From Peptoniphilus rachelemmaiella (GTDB lineage Bacteria; Bacillota; Clostridia; Tissierellales; Peptoniphilaceae), in contig NZ_CALPBW010000016.1 in the NCBI RefSeq assembly GCF_943169845.1, positions 1 to 41,271 of the forward strand: DNA of 41,271 bases, read 5' to 3'. Under the pieces are notes generated by a model. The model saw only the letters and a list, made by a program, of their open reading frames with translations. It did no database searches and had not been told where the DNA came from. Below, piece by piece: positions 20,875-28,458 of the stretch (position 1 is the first letter of the stretch; each line of letters begins with the position of its first letter). A program made the position numbers and the translations under genes.

Positions 20875-22199
20875 TAAGGGACAAAAATACCGCCATGGGC
20901 GGGGGCTTTTATTTGGCTTCCGCCACACTGGCCGTGGAGCGCTTCGCCTTTTACGCCGTGAAGTGGCTTATGACCATTATGGTGGCCGCCGCCGTGGCGA
21001 AAGGGGGCCTGGGCATGGGAAAGGCCGATGCGGCGAAAGTCAGCGCCAATTTAGTGGCCATGACTTACATCACGCCCCTTATCGGCTCCATCCTCTCCGA
21101 TCGCTTTATCGGCGCCAGGTACTTGATTCCCGTGGGCATGGCGGTTATGGGAGCGGGGTATCTTCTCGGCTACAAGGCCGACTCCATTGCCATGATTAAC
21201 GGGATGATCCTCGTGGTGTCTTTGGGAAACGGCCTCTTTAAATCCCAAATTCACGCCGTTACCGGCCGGCTTTTTAAAGACGAAAAGCTTCTGGACAAAG
21301 CCTTTTCCACCCAATACGCCATCGCCAACATCGGCTCCTTTTTAGGCACGGCCATGATCGGCGTCTTGGTCATGGGCAGGGGCTACGCCTTCGGCTTTTT
21401 GGTCTGCGCCCTGGTCTTGTTTGCGGCGGCGCTTATCTTTGTCCTCGGGGGAAACTTCCTCGGGGACACGGGAAAGAAGCCCTTTAAATACGACGAGAAA
21501 AAAGAAAAAGAAGAAAAGAGCAAGGCGCCCCTCGCCCCCGCGGAAAAGAAGCGGGTGGGGGCCATCGTCCTCGTCTCCTTCTTTTCCATCCTGTTTCGGG
21601 TGTTTTGGCACCTGGCCTATTTGCCCGTGTACTTCCACTGGGCAGGAGAGAATCCCGCCGCCAATTGGATGGTGGGCAGCTTCACCATTCCCTCCTCCTG
21701 GTTTGACGCCCTGAACTCCCTGTGCTGCATTCTCATGGGGCCGGCTCTCGGCATGTACTGGGCGAAGCGGGCGCGTAGCGAAAAAGGCGACTTCAACATG
21801 TTTCAGAAAACCGCCTTCGGTTTGCTCCTTTTAGGCGCAGCTTACGGAATCTTCGCCGTGGCCGACGTGGCACGAGGGGAAAATCAAGCGGGCCTTCTGT
21901 GGATCGTGGCCTTTGGCATTATCTTGTCTCTCGGTGAAATGGTCTTTGCGCCACTGGGCAATGCCTTTATTTCTAAATACGCTCCGGCCCGCCTCCTCTC
22001 CACCTTAATGAGCGTGTGGGTCTTCGCCATCTTTATCTCCGCGAAAACCTACGGCTACCTCTACGAATTTACCTTGCAATTTCCCTTTGCAAAAACCTAC
22101 TTTATCATCGCCGCCATTATAACCTTTGGCGGCCTCCTCCTCTTGGCATTCAGTCCGAAGCTGAACCGATTGGTGGAGGATGACAATCAATTAAACTGA
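20844..22199 (+). CDS. POT/PTR family peptide transporter
   Basis: A 451-residue MFS protein with about 12 membrane segments. Features are the opening TLAVERFAFYAVKWLMTIM (family motif ERFAFYG-like), SDRFIGARYLIPVG after helix 2 and a charged central loop (KKPFKYDEKKEKEEK). Members import di- and tripeptides with protons. Placement between two proline-specific peptidases suggests it feeds them. Somewhat short for the family but both halves are present. The ATG lies inside the aminopeptidase gene behind GAGGAGG. Prodigious upstream coupling is likely, as the overlap is 31 bases. Confidence 0.9.
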   Translation: MAEEIHESNLIRDKNTAMGGGFYLASATLAVERFAFYAVKWLMTIMVAAAVAKGGLGMGKADAAKVSANLVAMTYITPLIGSILSDRFIGARYLIPVGMAVMGAGYLLGYKADSIAMINGMILVVSLGNGLFKSQIHAVTGRLFKDEKLLDKAFSTQYAIANIGSFLGTAMIGVLVMGRGYAFGFLVCALVLFAAALIFVLGGNFLGDTGKKPFKYDEKKEKEEKSKAPLAPAEKKRVGAIVLVSFFSILFRVFWHLAYLPVYFHWAGENPAANWMVGSFTIPSSWFDALNSLCCILMGPALGMYWAKRARSEKGDFNMFQKTAFGLLLLGAAYGIFAVADVARGENQAGLLWIVAFGIILSLGEMVFAPLGNAFISKYAPARLLSTLMSVWVFAIFISAKTYGYLYEFTLQFPFAKTYFIIAAIITFGGLLLLAFSPKLNRLVEDDNQLN

Positions 22200-22211
22200 A
22201 AGGAGCCTTTT

Positions 22212-23312
22212 ATGAATCAAGAACGGATCCGGCGAATCACAGAGGGCATGAAAGCCCGCGGCATGGACCACCTGCTTATTTCCGATCCCGTGGCCATTTT
22301 CTACCTCCTCGGGCGAAAAATCGTCCCCGGCGAGCGCATGCTCGTCCTCTACCTCCACGCAAAAGGCGGGGCGAAGCTCGTGATCAACGAACTCTTTCCC
22401 CAAGAGGGAGACGTGGGCGTGGATTTAATTTGGTACAACGATGTGGACGACGGCGTGGCGATTCTCGCCGAAGCCATGGAAGAGGGCGACACCGTCGGCA
22501 TCGACAAGAATTGGCCCAGCCACTTCCTTTTGCGCCTTCAGGAAATTTTCCCCGAGAAGCGCTACGTGAACGGCTCCCTTCTCGTCGACGACGTGCGCCG
22601 AATTAAAGACGAAAAAGAACAAGAGATTATGCGTGAATCCTCAAAAATCTGCGACGAAGTCATGGAAGCGCTCATCCCCTGGGTGGTAAAGGGCCTTACG
22701 GAGAAAGAGCTGGACGCCAAAGTGCGGGAGCTTTTCGCCGAGCGAGGCGTGACGGAGATGTCTTTCGATCCCATTACGGCTTACGGCCGGGGCGGCGCCG
22801 ATCCCCACCACGCCACCGACGATTCAAAGGGCAAGCGAGGCGACTCCGTGGTTTTGGACATCGGCGGCATGTATAAAAACTACGCCAGCGACATGACCCG
22901 CACGGTCTTTATCGGCGAAGCCTCCGACAAGGCGAGGGAAGTCTACGAAATCGTGAAAGAGGCCAATTTGCGGGGCATCGCCGCCGCCAAGCCCGGTAAC
23001 CGCATGTGCGACGTGGATAAAGCCTGCCGCGACTACATTACATCCAAGGGCTACGGCGACTACTTCACCCACCGCACCGGCCATTCCATCGGCCTGGAAG
23101 ATCACGAAGTAGGCGACGTGTCCTCGGCCAACGACGCCGTGATTCAGCCGGGGCAAGTCTTTTCCGTGGAACCGGGGATTTATTTGCTCGATGAAGGCAT
23201 CGGCGTGCGCATCGAAGACTTGGTCCTCATCACCGAAGAGGGCTGCGAAGTTTTAAATCAAGTGACAAAAGATCTCATTGTTGTAGAGGAGGAAGATGAT
23301 GGTCGCAATTAA
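22212..23312 (+). CDS. Xaa-Pro dipeptidase (prolidase, M24B)
   Basis: A 366-residue metallopeptidase. The creatinase N-domain spans about 1-130 and the M24 catalytic domain about 135-355. Metal ligands: Asp216 and Asp227 (LDIGGMYKNYASDMTRT), His291 (RTGHSIGLEDHE), Glu320 (FSVEPGIY) and Glu335 (RIEDLV). It hydrolyses dipeptides with C-terminal proline in the cytoplasm and so completes degradation started by the long aminopeptidase at 19090. It follows the transporter after 12 bases with AAAGGAG, and its end overlaps the hydrolase gene. Confidence 0.94.
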   Translation: MNQERIRRITEGMKARGMDHLLISDPVAIFYLLGRKIVPGERMLVLYLHAKGGAKLVINELFPQEGDVGVDLIWYNDVDDGVAILAEAMEEGDTVGIDKNWPSHFLLRLQEIFPEKRYVNGSLLVDDVRRIKDEKEQEIMRESSKICDEVMEALIPWVVKGLTEKELDAKVRELFAERGVTEMSFDPITAYGRGGADPHHATDDSKGKRGDSVVLDIGGMYKNYASDMTRTVFIGEASDKAREVYEIVKEANLRGIAAAKPGNRMCDVDKACRDYITSKGYGDYFTHRTGHSIGLEDHEVGDVSSANDAVIQPGQVFSVEPGIYLLDEGIGVRIEDLVLITEEGCEVLNQVTKDLIVVEEEDDGRN

Positions 23313-24186
23313 AGAAGGGCGCATGGCCTTTAAAGGCTTCGAAACCTATTACCGCATCACGAATCCCGAGGGGAAGAAGGCGCCCCTCCTCCTCCTTCAC
23401 GGCGGGCCGGGAAGTACCCACAATTATTTCGAAGGCTTCGACAAGATTGCTGAGGCGCTGGATCGGCCCATTATTATGTACGATCAAATCGGTTGCGGCG
23501 AATCCGCCACCCCGGGCCACACCGAGCTTTACAACGCCGAGGTGTGGATGGACGAGCTGGAGGCTATAAGAGAGCATCTGGGCCTCGAGAAGATTCACCT
23601 CCTCGGCCAATCCTGGGGCGGGATGCTTGCCATTTCCTACATGATGGAGCGGGATCCCAAAGGCGTCCTCTCCCTGATTCTGGCATCCACCCTTCACTCC
23701 GCCGCCCTGTGGCGGGAAGAGCAGTGGCGGCGCATCTACCGCTTTATGACCAAAAAAGAGCGGGCGATATTTAATCAGGCCGAAGCGTCGGACAAATACG
23801 ACGATCCCGATTACCTGAAGGCACTGGACCGCTTCATGGCGCTGTACTGCGGCCCCACAGTGAATGAAAAGAGCCCCGAGTATTTGAAGCGGGAAAAGAA
23901 AAACGCCGGGGAAGTGTATACCACCGCCTGGGGCGCCAACGAATTCGGCCCCACGGGCACCTTGGCCCGCTACGACTACCGGGGGCAATTGGGAAAAATC
24001 ACCGTGCCCGCCCTGGTGACCAGCGGCCAAATGGATCTGTGCAGCCCCTACATCGCCAAGAGCATGGCCGACGAACTGCCCAATGCCCGTTGGGAACTCT
24101 TCCGCGACTCGCGGCACATGGCCTTTATTGAAGAAGAGGGACGCTACTTCCGCCTCATGGCGGATTGGCTGAAAGATTTCGAATAA
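23299..24186 (+). CDS. Proline iminopeptidase-like alpha/beta hydrolase (S33)
   Basis: A 295-residue alpha/beta hydrolase. The oxyanion motif is LLLLHGGPGS, the nucleophile elbow is GQSWGG (Ser about 105), the acid is in TSGQMDLCSP and the histidine in DSRHMAF. The layout with a helical cap (about 125-220) matches proline iminopeptidase and tricorn-interacting F1-type peptidases, which remove N-terminal proline. The context with aminopeptidase P, prolidase and a peptide transporter supports that. Tandem ATGs occur at 23296 and 23299; GAGGAGG spacing favours the second. It overlaps the prolidase gene by 14 bases and ends the operon. Confidence 0.9.
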   Translation: MVAIKEGRMAFKGFETYYRITNPEGKKAPLLLLHGGPGSTHNYFEGFDKIAEALDRPIIMYDQIGCGESATPGHTELYNAEVWMDELEAIREHLGLEKIHLLGQSWGGMLAISYMMERDPKGVLSLILASTLHSAALWREEQWRRIYRFMTKKERAIFNQAEASDKYDDPDYLKALDRFMALYCGPTVNEKSPEYLKREKKNAGEVYTTAWGANEFGPTGTLARYDYRGQLGKITVPALVTSGQMDLCSPYIAKSMADELPNARWELFRDSRHMAFIEEEGRYFRLMADWLKDFE

Positions 24187-24193
24187 TACTTAC

Positions 24194-24221
24194 GCGAGGC
24201 GCCACCCGGTGCCTCGTTTTT
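24194..24221 (+). terminator. Terminator of the proline-peptide operon
   Basis: CGAGGCGCC (24195-24203) pairs with GGTGCCTCG (24208-24216), one G-U pair, followed by five T. Confidence 0.92.
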
Positions 24222-24248
24222 GTATCTTCGCACCCTTCCTGTTATAAT
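24220..24248 (+). promoter_or_regulatory. Promoter of the J-domain-like protein gene
   Basis: TTGTAT (24220-24225), 17-base spacer, TATAAT (24243-24248). The -35 starts in the T run of the preceding terminator. Confidence 0.7.
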
Positions 24249-24269
24249 GGGCGCGAAAGGGGGTGCGCC

Positions 24270-25055
24270 GTGGGAGAGATGATCGAATTGCCTCGGGTGA
24301 GGGAATTAAAAGCGTCCATCGACGATTTAAGGCAATCCGTGGCGGAGGCCATTTACACAAAAGCATACCTTATCCACGTCGTGGGGCGAGAAATTGAAAT
24401 GGCGGATCGCCTGGCATCTTACGATGTGGAAATTGACATCCTCGAAGCCCGCTGCCGCATTCTCGTCCTCGCCCGGGAAAGAGAGAGGCGCTTGGCGGGA
24501 CGTACCGTGGCGGGAAAAATCGCCGAAGCCCAAATGGACGAAATATTGGGCCAATGGGAAGGGGAGCTGAGTCGGAAAAAGACCTTGCTGGCGGAAGCCC
24601 GGGCATGGAAAGCCCGGCCCGCGGCGAAGGAAGAGGCGCTGCGGGGGCTGATGATGGTGCTCATAAAGGCCCTGCATCCCGATCTGAATCCCGCAGCCGG
24701 TGACGAGGGGCTTATGGAAAAAGCCGCGGATGCCTTTCGAGCAGGCGATGAAAAAGCCCTGAGGAAACTTGCAGATGAAGCGGAAAGAGACGAGGGAGAC
24801 TCGCTTCCCGGAAGCCTTTTGGAAGAAGAAGCCCGACTGAAAAATCTGCGGGATCGGTATGCAGATGGGATCACCGCCATAAGAAAGGGGCCGCCTTTTG
24901 CGGGAGTCCTTGATGCCGAGGGGCGAGAAGCCCGCAGGAAAGACTTAATGAAAGAGCGAGGGCGCCTGGAAAAAGTGAGAGAAAAAGAAGAAGCCGCCTT
25001 CAAAGCTCTCTTCGGCAATACAAAACCGAAAGAGAAAAAAGAAGACGATGGGTAG
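24270..25055 (+). CDS. Coiled-coil protein with J-domain-like HPD motif
   Basis: A 261-residue charged, almost entirely helical protein. The centre holds LIKALHPDLNPAAGDE (about 130-145) followed by a helix DAFRAGDEKALRKLAD. The HPD tripeptide and the helix after it resemble the middle and third helix of a DnaJ domain, as in clostridial proteins annotated as J-domain-containing. Flanking regions (about 1-115 and 165-250) look like coiled coils. If genuine, it would stimulate DnaK, but the classical helix II is degenerate. The start chosen is GTG 24270 with AAAGGGGG; the frame is open upstream only across the terminator. No signal or membrane segment. Single-gene unit. Confidence 0.65.
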   Translation: MGEMIELPRVRELKASIDDLRQSVAEAIYTKAYLIHVVGREIEMADRLASYDVEIDILEARCRILVLARERERRLAGRTVAGKIAEAQMDEILGQWEGELSRKKTLLAEARAWKARPAAKEEALRGLMMVLIKALHPDLNPAAGDEGLMEKAADAFRAGDEKALRKLADEAERDEGDSLPGSLLEEEARLKNLRDRYADGITAIRKGPPFAGVLDAEGREARRKDLMKERGRLEKVREKEEAAFKALFGNTKPKEKKEDDG

Positions 25056-25059
25056 ATGG

Positions 25060-25086
25060 AAACGTCGCTAACAGCGGCGTTTTTTC
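25060..25086 (+). terminator. Terminator of the J-domain-like gene
   Basis: AACGTCGCT (25060-25068) pairs with AGCGGCGTT through one G-U, followed by T6. Confidence 0.85.
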
Positions 25087-25133
25087 GTGGGAAGAAATTC
25101 TTCATCACAAGGGCGCTCTTCTGTCGCGGCTTT

Positions 25134-25164
25134 CGCAAAAAAAGCACCCGTCATCGGGTGCTTT
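25134..25164 (-). terminator. Terminator of the phosphodiester glycosidase gene
   Basis: Stem AAAGCACCCG (25141-25150) / CGGGTGCTTT (25155-25164). On the minus strand it is followed by a run of T (complement of the A run at 25137-25143), 19 bases after the stop. Confidence 0.9.
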
Positions 25165-25182
25165 CCTTTTGCTCTAAAGGCT

Positions 25183-27288
25183 TTAATTGATTTTTTGGAA
25201 GATGGAGATGGAGCGGTCGGAATGTTCGTAATACACTTCCATGCCCATGTTTTCCACGATAAAGCGCAGGGGCACGAGGGTGCGGTCATCTCGAATCGTG
25301 GCACCCACATCCAGGGCGACGGTGTTGCCGTCTATGGTGGCTTCGTTTTTGTCCGCAGGTAGGCCGATGGTGTGGCCCTTGTAGTTTACGATGGCCGTGC
25401 GGTTTTCATTGTCCCAGCTCACTTCGGCGCCGTAGGATTCCATTAAGAAGCGCAGGGGCACGAGGGTGCGGTCTTTTTGAATCACTGGCGTCGTGTCCAT
25501 GGTGCGGTTTTCACCGGCGAAGGTAAAGTTTTTCTTGCCCACGGTCATGCGCACTTTCGCGTATCCCGGAGATTCTTTCACATAGCTCGCCGTGTTGGGG
25601 CCGAAGTTTGCCTTGTAGAGCACATAGGCGCCTTCCGCTTTTTCCTGGCGGAAGATGGCGACGGGTTCTTTCACGCCGCCGCCGGGCATTTTCCAGCTGC
25701 TCGTATCCGCTTTTGCCGCGCCTCTTTCCACGGTCCAGGCGATTTGGGCGGGATCGAGGACGACGCTTCGGCCGGCTTTGGTGACGCCTTTCGGTGCCAG
25801 GGTAATGGTGTTGCCGTTATCTTTGGCGGCGAGGGTGAAGCTTTTTAATGCGCCGGGGCTTTGAATGTCCACGGGCAGGGTGATGTTGACGCCGCCTGTG
25901 GTGGTTAAGACGATGTTGGTCTTGCCCACCTTCGGCGAGAGGAAGCGGCTGTAGATCCAGGCGCCTTTGCCGAAGGTGCTGTCCGTTAAGCTGTAGCCCA
26001 CGTTTTCAACATGAATGGGGTGGTAGTTGCTGTCCCAGGCTTTGCCCAGCTTGTAGGTGGCTACTTCGCCCAGAACCAAGTGGCGAGGGCCTGCAATTTC
26101 GCCGGCTGAAAGGGCGGTTTTCGGCGCTTTGTTCATGACGCCGATGCCGTTGACGATGCGCCGCTCGGCGCCGTTTCTCTCGGGGCGGGCGATTTTTGTG
26201 TTTTTGAAATCCCCGTGGCCTCGGGCCACCATGGTGGTGGAGCCGCCGCCGTCTAAGTTAATGGCTTTTTCTACGCCTAAAGCAGCGACGGTGGCTGCCC
26301 ATTCATCGAGCTTCATGCCGCGGCTTTTGCTCGTGCGGCCTTCCGTGGCCACGAGGTAGACGGTTTTTCGGTCTTTTGAAATGGCCGCGGCGCTTCTGGC
26401 CCGGTAGCCGTCGATGGAAGCGGCGTCCATGAGGTAGGGTTGGGGCCGGCCGCCGTTTACTAAGAGGGCGTGGCCGCCGATTAAAAAGCGCCAGTTTCTG
26501 TCCGGGCTCACGCGGTAATCCAAGCGGAGTTTTTGCCCGGGCTTCACGTGGTTTCGAATGAAGTCTTTGGCTCGTCCGTTGACCTGCAAAATGTATTTAC
26601 CCTTGGGGGTGACCATGGGAATGGGCTTATCTAATGAGATGCGCTCCACGACGAAATTGCCATTGACCAAGACTTCGCCGCTGCCTCTCAGGCCGCGGGA
26701 GGGGGCGGTCCAAAAGTCGTTGTACAATTGGATGCTGTCTTTGTGGGAGGGGACTTGGGTGTGGTTAATGATGTAGTCGGTTTTGTTTAAGCCGCTGATT
26801 TTGTAATGGGCGCCGTCTTGGGCGGTGGCGCGGCCGTTGAAGGTAAAGCTTTCGATGTAGGCGTTTTTCCCGCTGTCGATGCCGAAGGCGAAAAGGCCCA
26901 CGGATTCCAGAGGCGAAGACTGAAGCTTGCCGCCGACGACGGAGGGGCCGAAGGGGGCGCCTTGCTTGGACATATGGAAGAAGTCGCCGTTAATGCCGGC
27001 GTAGGCGTCGGTGCGATCGGCCATGCGGCTCACCGTGTCTTTGCGGGTGTAGTTGCCCGCCCCGGCCATGACCTCGAGATCCGCCCCGGGATTATTCAGA
27101 TCCACCTGGATCACATCGACGATGTGGTTTCTGCCGCCGATGGTTGCGGAAAGCTCGCGGCGCACGACGCCGGGGGAGACGGTGGTGCGTCCGTTTTCTC
27201 TTAAGGAGACGGCCCGTGCCCCTTGGGGAATGAGAAGGATCAGGGCCAAAGTACATAAAAATAAAATTTGCCTTTTAACTCGGTTCAA
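25183..27288 (-). CDS. Secreted phosphodiester glycosidase with copper-amine-oxidase-like repeats
   Basis: A 701-residue exported protein. The signal peptide (about 1-26: RQILFLCTLALILLIP, cleavage after ARA) precedes an NAGPA-type phosphodiester glycosidase domain (about 45-390), shown by AYAGINGDFFHMSKQG and the active-site-like KAINLDGGGSTTMVARG. An Ig-like region (about 400-570) follows. The end has two stalk repeats of the copper amine oxidase N-domain type (TPVIQKDRTLVPLRFLMES and ATIRDDRTLVPLRFIVEN). Such enzymes act on sugar-1-phosphodiesters such as wall or capsule polymers. The long frame opens at 27369, but the TTG at 27288 behind GAAAGAGGTG gives a proper signal peptide. It is monocistronic. 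Confidence 0.9.
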   Translation of the reverse strand: MNRVKRQILFLCTLALILLIPQGARAVSLRENGRTTVSPGVVRRELSATIGGRNHIVDVIQVDLNNPGADLEVMAGAGNYTRKDTVSRMADRTDAYAGINGDFFHMSKQGAPFGPSVVGGKLQSSPLESVGLFAFGIDSGKNAYIESFTFNGRATAQDGAHYKISGLNKTDYIINHTQVPSHKDSIQLYNDFWTAPSRGLRGSGEVLVNGNFVVERISLDKPIPMVTPKGKYILQVNGRAKDFIRNHVKPGQKLRLDYRVSPDRNWRFLIGGHALLVNGGRPQPYLMDAASIDGYRARSAAAISKDRKTVYLVATEGRTSKSRGMKLDEWAATVAALGVEKAINLDGGGSTTMVARGHGDFKNTKIARPERNGAERRIVNGIGVMNKAPKTALSAGEIAGPRHLVLGEVATYKLGKAWDSNYHPIHVENVGYSLTDSTFGKGAWIYSRFLSPKVGKTNIVLTTTGGVNITLPVDIQSPGALKSFTLAAKDNGNTITLAPKGVTKAGRSVVLDPAQIAWTVERGAAKADTSSWKMPGGGVKEPVAIFRQEKAEGAYVLYKANFGPNTASYVKESPGYAKVRMTVGKKNFTFAGENRTMDTTPVIQKDRTLVPLRFLMESYGAEVSWDNENRTAIVNYKGHTIGLPADKNEATIDGNTVALDVGATIRDDRTLVPLRFIVENMGMEVYYEHSDRSISIFQKIN

Positions 27289-27352
27289 ATAAAACACCTC
27301 TTTCTTTCTTCCATTGTACTGGAAAAGGGATTTTCTGTGGGTGTTAATCCCG

Positions 27353-27907
27353 TTACAAATCACCTGCAAGGTTGCGGCCGTCGATTTTTCTGTAAAACTG
27401 ATTGTCTGCCGGATCCAGCGGCGGCAGATCGTAGCCCATGCGCTGCATTTCGTTGAGCTTAAAGATCATAAGGTTCACGTCCACGGAAAAGGCCCGGGCC
27501 ATGTCCATGTAGGAGTAGCCCGCCCGGGCCATGGCATAAACCGCCTCGTCTTCTAAGAGGAAGTGGGCGGAGAAGATATTGGCCTCAAGCTCCATGGCGT
27601 CGGTTAAGTGAAAGAGGGTGTACTCGATGAGCTCCTCCTTCTCGGCGTGGTGGCGGTGGTACAGGTGGTGGCCCAGCTCGTGGGCCAGGACCATGCGCTG
27701 AATCGGCGCCGGCACCCGGTCGTTGTAAAAGACGAAGGGCTTATTCAGCACCATTTTGTACATGCCCAAAAGCTTTGTGGAAGTGGCCATGGTCACGAGG
27801 CCCACGCCCAAAGCCTCCAGCGCCGCCTTGGGATCGGTCCCGTAGCGTGCCCGCAGGCCATTGGCATCGTCGTAAAGGTGGCGGTAGCGATTATGCGTCT
27901 TCGTCAT
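27353..27907 (-). CDS. ImmA/IrrE family metallo-endopeptidase
   Basis: A 184-residue zinc-protease-like protein. The metal site is HELGH at 76-80, and the third ligand is probably Glu108 in MELEANIFSAHFLL. Upstream is a short variable N-terminus, and a helical C-terminal part follows (YMDMARAFSVDVNLMIFKL). In Deinococcus IrrE and in ICEBs1 ImmA, relatives cleave a partner XRE repressor. Here the partner is the preceding XRE gene, whose end it overlaps by 17 bases. MTKTHNRYRH (ATG at 27907) is the likely start; the frame is open further into the repressor gene. The DinB gene is divergent. A regulatory protease role is inferred. Confidence 0.92.
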   Translation of the reverse strand: MTKTHNRYRHLYDDANGLRARYGTDPKAALEALGVGLVTMATSTKLLGMYKMVLNKPFVFYNDRVPAPIQRMVLAHELGHHLYHRHHAEKEELIEYTLFHLTDAMELEANIFSAHFLLEDEAVYAMARAGYSYMDMARAFSVDVNLMIFKLNEMQRMGYDLPPLDPADNQFYRKIDGRNLAGDL

Positions 27908-28304
27908 GGGAGGATCCCGCCTTTTGGGCTTCGCTTTCCAGCTTCGCGCGGAAATAAGCTTCCTGTATGGCCTCAAACACCGCCTGCTTGTCCTCGTCGT
28001 CCAGCTTGCCGCCGGCGAAAAGGCCGATAACCCCGTCCACCAATTCCCGGGCGTCTTTGGCGCCGCTTTCTCCCCAGCGGGCCTCGGCCGCTAAGATAAA
28101 GGCGTCTTCTTCCGTGAAGAAATGGGCCTTGGGCACGTGAAAAAGCGCAGCCAGGGCGTCGTAGGTGGCGTCGTGGCGGGGGCGCAGGCCGCCGGTTTCG
28201 TAATTGGATATGGTGCGCAACGAAAGGCCCAGGGCCTCGGCCAAATCCTTTTGCGTCATGCCTTGCGCTTTGCGCAGAGTTTTAATTTTTTCTCCGAATG
28301 TCAT
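27891..28304 (-). CDS. XRE family repressor, partner of the ImmA/IrrE protease
   Basis: A 137-residue regulator. The N-terminal Cro/CI HTH (about 4-58) reads MTQKDLAEALGLSLRTISNY. The rest (about 60-137) is a helical acidic domain (ELVDGVIGLFAGGKLDDEDK) likely for dimerisation and recognition by the protease. It is the first gene of the operon with the ImmA/IrrE protease. GAGGTGACC precedes the ATG. It is divergent from the dinB gene, and the perfect palindrome at 28326-28342 is 22 bases upstream of its start. It probably represses both its own operon and the polymerase gene. Confidence 0.92.
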   Translation of the reverse strand: MTFGEKIKTLRKAQGMTQKDLAEALGLSLRTISNYETGGLRPRHDATYDALAALFHVPKAHFFTEEDAFILAAEARWGESGAKDARELVDGVIGLFAGGKLDDEDKQAVFEAIQEAYFRAKLESEAQKAGSSHDEDA

Positions 28305-28325
28305 AGGTCACCTCGAAATAGATAA

Positions 28326-28342
28326 ACGCAATTAAATTGCGT
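28326..28342. promoter_or_regulatory. Perfect operator palindrome ACGCAATT-A-AATTGCGT
   Basis: Eight-base inverted repeat with one central base, 22 bp from the XRE start and about 18 bp from the -35 of dinB. Matching half-sites on the other side of the dinB promoter (28408 and 28429) make it a probable XRE operator. Confidence 0.8.
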
Positions 28343-28359
28343 GTTTGCGAAAAAGCACC

Positions 28360-28388
28360 TTGAAATATGCAATACAGTTTCGTATTAT
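28360..28388 (+). promoter_or_regulatory. Promoter of the Y-family polymerase gene
   Basis: TTGAAA (28360-28365), 17-base spacer, TATTAT (28383-28388). Confidence 0.75.
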
Positions 28389-28407
28389 GGAAATAAATAG
28401 GAAATCG

Positions 28408-28436
28408 AATTGCGTAAATCATAGAATGAATTGCGC
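28408..28436 (+). promoter_or_regulatory. Two AATTGCG(T/C) half-sites downstream of the dinB -10
   Basis: AATTGCGT (28408-28415) and AATTGCGC (28429-28436) are direct repeats 21 bases apart, two helical turns. They lie in the initially transcribed region of dinB and match the arms of the palindrome at 28326. Binding here would block transcription of the polymerase gene. Confidence 0.65.
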
Positions 28437-28458
28437 CTTTTGTCAAGAAAGGATCGCC

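Noticed and set aside
28345..28458. Longer start for DinB
   Set aside because: It covers the promoter and operators, and Y-family polymerases begin directly at the HSDMNNCYASIE-like block.
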